A DNA stretch of 64,000 bases from Undaria pinnatifida. Lineage: Eukaryota > Sar > Phaeophyceae > Laminariales > Alariaceae. This document shows, in pieces, positions 45,731 through 56,700 of the stretch (within the stretch, counting starts at the first letter, position 1; each line of letters begins with the position of its first letter). The translations under genes were made by a program, and so were the position numbers. Location of the stretch: the NCBI GenBank assembly GCA_012845835.1, contig JABAKD010000013.1, forward strand, positions 13,322,348-13,386,347, in the 5' to 3' direction. The notes under the pieces were generated by a model. The model did not search any database. It was not told the DNA's origin and saw only the letters and a list, made by a program, of their open reading frames with translations.

Positions 45731-46064
45731 CACTCTACACCGCTTGCCACCCAGACAGAAAAGACTGCGACGTAATATATAGTCTACACCAGAAAAGACT
45801 ACCACGTAATATATACTTCGAAGTATTACACGTGGTACCTGTCACTACGCATACGCGCACCTCAGGCTCAAGTCGATTGGAAAAAAGAAAAGAAAAGAAA
45901 GAAAATACAGTATATTAAATAAAAGAAAGGAAAGCGAAAAAGGAAACGAAACGAAAAGAAGAAAAAAGAAAAAGACAGCAAGAAGAGGAAGCAAGGAAGT
46001 GAAAGGGGAAAAAACACAATAATAGACTAGTCTAATCCTTAATCTACGCGACCTAAAGATGTTT

Positions 46065-46480
46065 AAAACACCCTTCCCCCCCCCCCCCCCCCCCCGGCTC
46101 CCCGCCCCCCCGCTCCTTCTTAATCAAACCCAGGCCCCCATGTGCTTGAAAACTCCGCCTTCCCCCCCCCGGTTATTCGACTTACAGGATTCACTTGATA
46201 AACTGATGCATTTCCTTCCACAGCTGTCAGATTTTGCCCCCCTCAAAAACGGCTTTTATCATTTCCGCGCACAGACTGACTAACATCACCCTGTTGACCC
46301 TGACAGCTTCACTGCCGAAGTTACAAGGGGAGTCGCCGACCTATATATATATCCTTAATAATGAGAACACACAACCCGTAATACGCGTGATTGGAGTATG
46401 ATATCATACACAGCTTGCAAAGATGAGTTTCGACAAAACATTCGATCTCACAGCTGGATGAAGTGTATTTTTATTTTTAT
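46065..46480. repeat. C tract plus copy of the 25.84-26.16 kb block
   Basis: A C run (46,076-46,096) is followed by sequence collinear with 25,840-26,160, ending in the inverted GCTGTGAGATCGAA element. The two copies share the C-tract-plus-block arrangement, so they probably derive from one composite element. Confidence 0.75.
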
Positions 46481-46789
46481 AATAATACTACTTGTAGCAG
46501 ACCCTATAGGAACTGACTTGAACAGACGGCCTTGGGCTCATGGAGGGTGTCAAGTGCATCAATGGCACTGGGGGGAAAACGCAACAAGGCGAATAATTCA
46601 GAGCGGCGTTTCGCTAACTTGTGACGGCCACTGGAAAGCCCACATGCTTCAAGACGACGATGGCCAGACCCAGCCTCCAGTTTCTTGGGCAGGACGCCCC
46701 CCTTTCCCCCCTCCGCCCCCCCCCCCCCCCTCCCCCCCTCCCCCATCCTCCCCACCCCCACCCCACGCCCTCCCCCAGGCCGCTTAGAT

Positions 46790-47440
46790 ATGCCGACGGC
46801 GGATGGCGCTGCCGCGGCCTTCGCGTGTCGCTCGGCAGCTAGCTCTGCATCTCTCCACGTCATGCCATTTCCGCATGATTAGTAACTGCTATCTGCTCCC
46901 TCTTCTACCAGTCGAAACCATCTATCTGGCGGCCTTCTGTGCAACCTTTCGCCACCCTTCGAACTTCATTCCTAACGCCGATATATCCTCCTTCAGGTGC
47001 ACCATTCAGTCCTTCTCTTGCCCCCCTGAGTAGCCCTTACCCCCAACGATCTCTCCAAACATCACCCTCTGTGGCAGACGCTCCTCCCCCATACCAGGCA
47101 CGTGCTACGAATCCCGGAAACAATACCCTCCGTTTGCGCACTATCACCGCTCTCGGAAGCTGTCTTGGCAGCAAGCACGTCGGCGTACGATCGATAGGGT
47201 GTGGTCGTCGCGCTTCCGTTTCCGCCATCCGAGGCATCGGAGGGGCGTGGAGTGGTGAACCCGTCGTAGCCTGTCATAGTCAGGCTTGTTCGGGCTCCAC
47301 GTCATGCAACCGTAGAGTAGTGTCTCGATCACCTCGGCTTTCAGCAACCAACCGCACCTACCTTCAACTAACTGTAAGCGCACCCAGCAGTCATGGATTT
47401 CCATCTAGTACCGCTACACATGGCCGCGGCGCACCGGAGT
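46790..47440 (-). pseudogene. Degenerate LINE C-terminal fragment
   Basis: Minus-strand reading shows LLKAEVIETLLYGCMTW, SPNKPDYDRLRRVHHS, then LRCLGWRKRKRDDHTLS, a frameshifted RR-LF-GFVAR stretch, GYSGGQEKD, MVHLKEDISALGMKFEGWRK and a Lys/Arg/Ala-rich end (ERHAKAAAA). This order is typical of the region after the reverse transcriptase palm in non-LTR elements. Several stops and frameshifts show it is dead. A C/G-rich tract abuts its 3' side at 46,700-46,770. Confidence 0.78.
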
Positions 47441-47794
47441 TCTCCAATTCTAGCGCGACAAAAGCCAAACTAACTGCATATCAGACTATATAGTGAATTG
47501 ATGGGGCGTGGTATATCATTTGAAGGCTTCAGTAGAGACCACGGTGCACACCTGAGCAATGGACGACCAACAGAGGGAGAATTGTGCGGGGTGCGGGGCT
47601 GTTTTCGACAAAACCCCGGTTTCAGTAATATTCTAGACTATCATGTTAAAAAAGCAAAAAAGCAAGTAATAAATTCTACGGGTTGTACCGCATTTCTTGT
47701 TCTGTGGGCAAAACACAGCAGGTTCTCCATCTTGTTCGCCCAGAGCACTCGGAGCTAAGCATCTCAGCTCAGATCCTGCTCACAGCAGGTAGAT

Positions 47795-50700
47795 ATGAAA
47801 CATTTTATGGCTACCATTACGCTGCACTGCGTTCTGCACCTGCCGATGACCCTGGCGTTCGGCCCTCCGGTGCCGTCGAAGGCTTGCTCGAGGGCTGCAG
47901 CCAAGAGAGAGTCAATGGCATCCGCTGCACTGCTGCCCGAATCTGCCTGCTGCACGACAGCGACATGGTGAGCTTGTACACCGCACCGCGCCGAACCGAG
48001 TAGGTCTATGTCTGCGTCATCTTACGATAAAGTTCACGCTGCTTTGCATTTTGCTTCCTCTAGTACTGGCGCGGCGGTTCTGGGTGTTGCAGACAAGGCC
48101 CAGTTCGAACTTTTGAACAGCATTCTGGTCTGCAATTTCAAGACTGGCGCTTCTGTGCGTATTGCATAACATGCATAACATGATAATTCATGCGTACAAG
48201 GGCTCCGCAGGGGTGCCGGCGTATGCCGGCACCCATGCTTCGGGTAAGACACGGCAGCACTTCGATTTGTTCGATCCAATATTTGGCAGAGTAGAAAAAG
48301 TCACCACACACAATTATAGCCTGCGCGTGCGGTATGTAAGGTAATGCCAAGAGTTCGATAGAGACTCACAATCATAACAATGTACTACTATTAATAACCG
48401 TTTTTTAAGTGAATCCGATTCCGAGCTTTATTATTTCAATTGCCATCTGACAATGTAGCGTGAGTGTCAAAAACCATATCCATGATGAAAGAACACATCC
48501 AGATGAAAGCGTGAAACGATGTTTCTGACAACCAAAAACTACGAATACTAGATGTACCTCCCTGTTCTCCTGGCCCTCGGCCCCCTCCAGCCGCAAGGGC
48601 CAAGTCCTCCCCCCCATGCACTTCCGAAGAAGCATCGAACGACAACCCGCTGTCCACATAATAAATGGCTAGTTTGTAACTGCTGCGCGTATGTTTCAAC
48701 GTGCAGAAGGCTGTGCGGTGTTGCCGCCTGATGCTATCGGTCGTGGCGAGGAAAGAGTCCCCGCCGTCTCGCTCTCTCTGTGGCCCTGCCCTCTTCATCC
48801 CCTCCCCCAAAATACTACCGCTCCCACCTTTAAGCTTGCCACTTCCAACCGCACGGCCCAAGTCCTCCCCCCCATACACTTGCGAAGAGGCATCGAACGA
48901 CTACCCGCTATCCATAAAAATGGCTGGTTTGTAACTGCTACGCGTATGTTTCAACGCGCAGAAGGCTGTGCGGTATTGCTGTTTAATACTGGTATCGGTC
49001 GTGGCAAGAAAAGAGTCCCCGCCGTCTCGCTCTCTCTGTGACCCTGCCCTCTTCACCCCCTCCCCAAAAACACTACCTGATACCTCTCACACCCATAAGC
49101 TCGCCACTTCCAACCGCAAGGGCCGAGTCCTCCCCCCCATACACTCCCGAAGAAGCACCAAACGACAACCCGCTATCCATATAATAAAACGGCTGGTTTG
49201 TAACTGCTGCGCGTATGTTTCAACGCGCAGAAGGCTATGCAGTATTGCTGCGTATTCCGAGCTTCATTCATCAGATTTCGATCGGATAAATCCGACCACA
49301 CGCCGACAGACCCTTTAGTCTGGCGACGAAACGTGTCGAGTGCGTTTCTTATGACATATTTACTCAATCAAGCATCCGGGGCCAGTAAGGTGACTAACCA
49401 TGTCCGCTGCGTGTGATTAGAGAAGTTGTACATGGACCAATTGCATAGTACAACAGCAGCCAGTCCAGATCGAGTCGATCGGTGCAACTTGCATGGGTAT
49501 CGTATTATTAGGCCATTTCTTACACAGTCGGATTCCGCCAGTCGAAAACGGTCCTTTTCGACTGGAATTTTTCCCGACTGGATTCTTCTGGTCCTTCTTA
49601 TCGTCAGTCGAGTCGATTTTATAGTTTTTGTGCTCTTCCTAGAGGCGGTTGGTGTGAGGGAGTACTGCTGTACAGCAGGCGAAATCGGTTGGCAGCTCTG
49701 TGCTTCGCGCTGTCTCCGCGAGCAACGGCTCGACGAACCTTCGTCCCAGCGATTTGGTGGCTTTGAGCTTAGCCGAAAGCCGCCAAAGCTACGTTCGTGG
49801 AGTTGCACTCAGCCGAGAGCCGCCAAAGCTGCAGCAGGCGCAGCCGTTGTTGGCAGCATGGGATCGAGACCGCGCGCTGCTGCCGTCGTGTGATACACGG
49901 TGCTGGCGAGCGGAACTAGGAATGCGCCACGCTGACTTGCTGCGAGAAGCAACAGCAGGGATAGCCAAGCCAGCGTCAGCCCCTTGTATGATACTGCAGT
50001 GTGGTACCTGGTATGGGTGTGTGGCCGTGTGGCCGTGTGGGTGTGTATTTGGTGGTGGTATGAGCGATGCGGTCGGTTAAAAAAACACGTGTAAAACTTT
50101 TTTGACTGAGTTTTTCGACTGGAGGATCCAGTCGAAAAAGTCGAGTTTTTCGACATGATCCGCCAGTCGGAATTCTCAGTCGAAAAAGTTTTACGCGTGT
50201 TTTTTGAACCGATCGTGTCGCCCATACCACCACCAAATACACACCCACACGGCCACACGGCCACACACCCATACCAGGTACCCCACTGCAGTATCATACA
50301 AGGCGCTGACGCTGGCTTGGCTATCCCTGCTGTTGCTTCTCGCAGCAAGTCAGAGTGGCGCATTCCTAGTTCCGCTCGCCAGCACCGTGTATCACACGAC
50401 GGCAGCAGCGCGCGGTATCGGTCCCATGCTGCCAACAACGGCTGCGCCTGCTGTAGTTTTGGCGGCTCTCGGCTGAGTGCATCTCCACGAACGTAGCTTT
50501 GGCGGCTTTCGGCTAAGCCCAAATCCACCAACTCGCTGGGACGAAGGTTCGTCGAGCCGTTGCTCGCGGAGACAGCGCGAAGCACAGAGCTGCCAACCGA
50601 TTTCGCCTGCTGTACAGCAATACTCCCTCACACCAACCGCCTCTAGGAAGAGCACAAAAACTATAAAATCAACTCGACTGACGATAAGAAGGACCAGAAG

Positions 50701-53700
50701 AATTCAGTCGAAAAAAAGTCTAGTCGAAAAGGGCCGTTTTCGACTGGCGGAATCCGACTGCATAAGAAATGGCCTAATATTGTTATTTTTTTTGGCACAA
50801 AATATGACGCCAATTTGGAAATAATGCCTCGCCAAGTATTATTTTATCAACCTCTCTACACACCAAGATCCGAAGAATAACTGGAGAGTACCGTTAATAC
50901 AAATTTGTGCGCGCTTCTCGCTCGGATGGCGGCCTTCGAACAAAGTGATTTGACCGAGAGATGCTACAGCACTGCCTACTGAGCTATACTTGATCACTTG
51001 ACTCAGTAGCTCAGTGGGTAGTGCTACTACATATATATGTTGAACTACCAAAAAAACCATTCACAATGTCGTCAGCGCGCACGCTTGAAAAAGACAAATA
51101 CGAAGTCGGTGAGAATCGAACACACGACACATATCACTACCCACTGTCACTTGACTCAGTAACACTCAGTGAGTGGGTTGTGCAAGAACACAACCAAATA
51201 TGTTTTCCATCTCGTTAATCAATGATCACCGACTTCGTAAGAGAAATCTCCGGAGCTATCCCCTCTCCACGTACTACAGTTAGTAGTATTCAGGAGAACA
51301 CTAACAACTATCATAACCATTCATAACGTCTCCAGCGCGCACGCTCCTGAATACCGAATATTATCTGGTTGAGAATCGTACTCACGATACATTCTTCGTT
51401 GGTTATATAGCAATATACCCGCTGAGCCGAAAGGAAACGACACACAGCAGTACAAGCTACGATTGGGCAAGCGCTTGTAGGCGGCCATGGAAAAACCATC
51501 GTCGGGAAGAAATTTATATGCCAATTTGGAAATGACGCCGATTTTGAAATGTTGTCCCTTATTTATTCGTTCAAGCTCTACATATGCCAAGATCCGAGAA
51601 TAGCTCGGGCGTATACCGCCCAAAATAATAAAAAAAGCGCGCTTCTTGCTTGTCTCGCTCAGCGTCTATCCGAGTTCACGTCAAGGTGCGGAACGGATAC
51701 GGCAGGGCGAGGGGCGTTGGAGCCGCCCCCCGAAGACAGCGCTCGAACGAAGCTATTTGACCGAGAATTCCAGTTCCGCGAATTGCAAACTGTGGCCGAG
51801 AGAGACGAAAAAAAACTCCTGACCGAATCCCCGAAAAAAAGAATGATCATAGATATTACTTTGCGCCTGGGCGGAGTATTGCCAGAGTAAATACGTATGT
51901 ACTCCGCCGGGAGTACCGGGAGTATGCGCAGTACTGACAGCCGAAGTACTGGAAGTACTGCTCTCTGAGTTTATTTCGAGTATTTGTAGTTGGTGCTGCA
52001 AGTATACTGGCAGTATGCGCGGTACTGACGGCCGAAATACTACGAGTACTGCTGTCAGTACTAGAAATACAGAACTGCGAGAAAAGGCAGTTTCCGCAGC
52101 AGCTGCAGTATTGAACCCCGAATTACTTGGGAGTACATACCACCAGCAGTATCTGCAACACCTACAGAAACCCGACATTTTTCCGAGTACTTGTAGTAAC
52201 GCAAGAATCAAACCCCGAAATAGTCGCAGTGCACGAAGTACCTGCAGTCTGATCTCCCCGAAACGCTTGACTCTCAACAGCAATACTTGAATTCGTGGTA
52301 CGCTATGATCCATATACGACTATAGCAGCAGTCCCAAGTAAGCGTTCCCACGGGTAACCAATGTATATAACGTACAGAGTACCAGGTAGGTGATATACCT
52401 GGTATACGGTACAGTGTACGGCGGTACCCATAACATGATACAGCAAATGGCGTTATACAGCAGCTGGCAGAGCATCGTCATGGTTTCCCTCCTTACTGAC
52501 CCAGGGTTTCGCCAGCATCCCGTCACACGGTCAGTAATGATATTGGCACACACAGTCTTGTCGTCCGGAAGAATCAGCGAGAGGGAATAGATGCTCCTGC
52601 TGTATCTGGTGCGCTCTCGCAACACTCCGTGCGGTCACCACAAAAATGGACTACACCAGATATCATAGAACTGTACAGGTACATCCGAGTACAGGACACC
52701 TATTATTATTTTTAAACTAAAAACTAGCTAGAAGAAAGCCAGACTGAAATTTCAGGAAAATAACATATTCGGGAGCCGTGATACTGAAGTTAGTGTAGGA
52801 AGCACCCTTTGTCAAATAATACATTCAGCCTGAGCCAGCGTTCCTGTTTGTTATTAGACGTTCTGTACCCTGTAATATGTACAGCATGTATGTTCATCTC
52901 GACGCCCTGCCGACGGTGTCAAATGTGAAGGCGATCTCATTCGCACCTAGCGGCCGCAGCATGATGCTGTAAACAGAGTCTTGTATCCCCTCGGTAGCAC
53001 GTTAACAGGAGGGTGCAAATGCGATGGTCTCGTAATGCTCATGCTGTTGCCGCAGCAGCACGATTAAGCGCCACGTAAGACTCTTGCTGCTGTGGGCTCG
53101 TCGAGTAGCGGCCTGCCGATGCATGCCCAATCAATGCTATCTAAACCATAATCTGCCCTTATGTGTTTTCTGTGTGGCCGCTAATATGGAACCGACATGT
53201 GGTGCCTGCTGTTCCCATTCACCAATCTCAGCAGGAATCGTCAAGATGTCCTGGGAAACAGCTCTAGGCAACCGTCGACCACCACCACGACCATGCGAGC
53301 AGGCCTTTCGACGTGGAGAGGGGGTCAAGGTCCAGATCAGCGACGCGGCTGGCGCAACAACCACAGCCTTTTGAGCATATCGCCCCGACGAGAAGAGGTT
53401 GACCTCGAGGGGCAGCGCGAGGCAGAACGCGCTAGCGACGGAGCGGGCACGGCTGCCGTGGCTGCTGGTGTAGCGGTGGAAGGGGGTGCGAAACCGGTCT
53501 CTACCGGGATAGGCTGGGTTACGATCTTGTCAGTGTTCTTGACACAGGTGTCGTTCGTGGGTTTCCTGTTTCGGCTGTCCACGCCGGCAATACGTGAGTT
53601 GAAAGAGAGACGCAGAGGGCGTGCGCGGCTCAAACTTCAACTCGAATTGTCGCAATACTTCGCACATGCACGATACAACTCCATCTCATCACCGCTTGCG

Positions 53701-56700
53701 ACACGTATCCCGCGAGCCGAACTTGACCGTCGCTTTAAACTCCTCAACGGACGGGGAAATGCGATGGAGCCAGTCTTTTTCGCGACGTAGGCTTTGACTG
53801 GGGGGCTGTGCCTGCAGCATAGCAGTTGATCCTCAGCGCTGTGCAAGTACTGCCGCAGAGTTCCCAATGGACCACACCCTGCTGCTAGAATTCGTGGGCA
53901 CCTCCTTCGACCGCCGCCGGGTTAACCTTTCCACTACTACAATAATCACTCAGCTTCAATTCCAAGCGGCTTAATCCCGAAAACATGGTTGCGGTTCTAA
54001 ATAGATTGCCGTATAACGCGGAAAAAAGCACACCCCGATGATAACATTATGACCTTTAGAAATATTACCACCGGGTCTGCTATTGTGGGAGTATGTGGTA
54101 TCTAACGCATCCCCGGTGATAAGCAACATGCACGGGAACCCTGCAGATGGAGGGGGTGGTAACGGGGGTGGGGGGGTGGGGCGTACTCATTTGTTGTTTA
54201 CATTAGTCATTTGACCATTGACCACGCATCCCTTTGAGATGGAGCACCGTTCCTACTCCTAATAGAGACACCTCCAACATTTTGGACGCTCATTACGCTT
54301 CTTCCATATATTACATAGAAGCTGTTTGCTTATCCTATCCCCGTCCTGTTTCGCCGTCTGCGGCCACCATCTATCTCCTAGGATAGCGATCGTTTTCTCG
54401 CTCTCTATTCTACGGAACTCTTGCATGTCACATACGTCTATTTTCCTCATCTCCTCCTCTAACGCGTCCCGTTCCTCCTTGTATATATCACGTTCTCCTA
54501 CTGTGTGAGTCTTACTCTCCATTGTGGTGCCACACGGGCACATATTTGTAGCCGCGTCCTCCTCCTCCCGATTACTGGTATTATCTCTTTCTTCTTTCTG
54601 GTAGGTTCAGGTCCCTTACACAAAATCGCAGTTTCAACTTTTTCGCGTAGTCCATTGGGCCGTGCAGGTACGTTTTCATTCAAGTATCGTCCCTCAACCT
54701 CCCGTATATCTTGAAGTGCTTCTCCTCTTTCACCTTATTTCTAAACGCTTGCCTTGCGCTTTCCCTGTTCTTTCTTTTGCTTCTGTCGTGTACCCGCCAA
54801 ACTTCTCTGTAGACAGTACCTCTTCTTGATCTCCCCCTAAATCCTTCCATGGTTTCTCGACTACTTTATCCCATCTTATTTCAGCTCACACTTTTGTTAT
54901 TTTCTCCCATACAGCCCTGTTAGCTATGGCTGGCAACCTCTTTTCCGGCATAATATTTGCCCTATATTGACATTTCAACTTTCTCATGTCTCTAATTGTT
55001 TTAAGTGGGTACATTCCTAGTTCTGCTCTTAATACTGTATTCCTCGTCGTACTTGAGCATCTTAGTATATTTTTAGCTGCTGTCATCTGCACTGTTTCCA
55101 GTTGTTGTACGAACTTCGCGTTCCCTTCCCATACGTCTCCTGCATACTCTAGCTTTGGTACAACCACATTCATCAGAATACATATTTTAATCCTAGTGCC
55201 AAGGTGTGGGTCTGTTAGGATCGCATCCATCTTGCCTACTTGTGATTTACCCTTTTCTATTACTTTCGCTATGTATGCATCCCAAGAGCATTCCTTTGAT
55301 ATCTCTACGCCAAGGTACGTATAATGGTCTACGATCAGTAGTTCATCTTCTCCCCACTTAAATTTGAAATTTACCGTTAAAAGGGGGGCGGGGGGGGGGG
55401 GTACTCAGTTTGTGCATGGCCGTAGTCGTATGACCGTAGACCCTCGCATCCCTACTATGCCGGGACGGAGCACGTCGGGTTTTCACTAACCAGGCAGACA
55501 TTGCTTGCACCAAGCGCGAAGCGCCGTGAGGTGTTCGGCAAGTCGCATGAAGGGTGAACTGCATCCTTCCAAAATCCGCTCGTAAGACGAACTTCGGCAC
55601 CTTGTGCCTACTTTCTTGCTTATGGATGACAGCGCCAATGAGTTACTTTGTTTTCTGGTGTGGTCACTTCAGAGACAGCAGTGGGTATTACTATGTAACT
55701 GCCTCGTGGGTGCCTTACCATTTAACACTACGTGATGCGGTCATTGCCCTTGTGCGGAGTTAGGGTTCTCCACCCCGCACAACATTATCTACTAGATAAC
55801 CATCCCGGTTACCGCCAAAAAACAAACAAACTTGGTACCCTGAGTTGTCTAGCACACGCAGTGACGGGCATGTTTTACAGCGTCTTTGCCAACCAACGCC
55901 AACCCCAATATACGTACAGTATAATATATTACGGCGTCGGTGCCAACCGAGGCTAACTATGCTATATATTCAAGGGGGGTGGGGGATAACGACGGGGTGT
56001 GCTATAGGTGTTCATGACTGCTACGGAGCGTTAACAGACCTCGTCCAGATTGCAGATAATGTGATAGCAGGAGGGTGTGATAGGAAGGGGTTTAGCAACA
56101 AGGGGATTGGGCAGGAAAGTTGAGGTGTAATAACAAGGGGCGGCTGGTTTGTTTTTAAGATACCGCTACATGCAACGGTTAGCGACAAGTTGCGTGATTG
56201 ATCGGAGACTCGTTCGGCCCACTACGTCGGAGCGAAGCAGTTGCCTCTATGCTGGTGTCCATACCGGTGGGTGTTGTGGGTGAATGGTGCCCTCGACGCG
56301 GCGTGATAAGTTTGAGGTTCGATGCTATTTTCGGCGCACCTCCGCATGGGGTGTGGTGTGCAAAGTACTCCCGGTGATACAATGGCGGTAAAAAATCGAA
56401 CCCACAAGATATGACCTGGTGTGCTCATGTGGGGTGTATGTTATCTAACTGGGGTGTGCTTTCTTCCGCGTTATGCGTTAAGCGATCGACTCTCAAACCT
56501 ATAAAATAATCAAGGTGCAGCGCCCGGTGTCAACCAACCCCTCTAGTCGACGGTCTGCGCGCGCATTTCATGGATCACACAACCTGTCGAACTCACAGCG
56601 GACGTATTTGAAATGATTCTTATAAAAATTATCCTGTCCATCAGGTCAAAAGCTATGTTCTTCGCTGATGCTGACACCGTCGGGTGCCGCTTTGGGGTTA

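Noticed and set aside
49809-50585. 258-codon minus-strand ORF
   Set aside because: It runs across the centre of an inverted repeat, so its second half is the antisense of its first. Not a plausible single protein.
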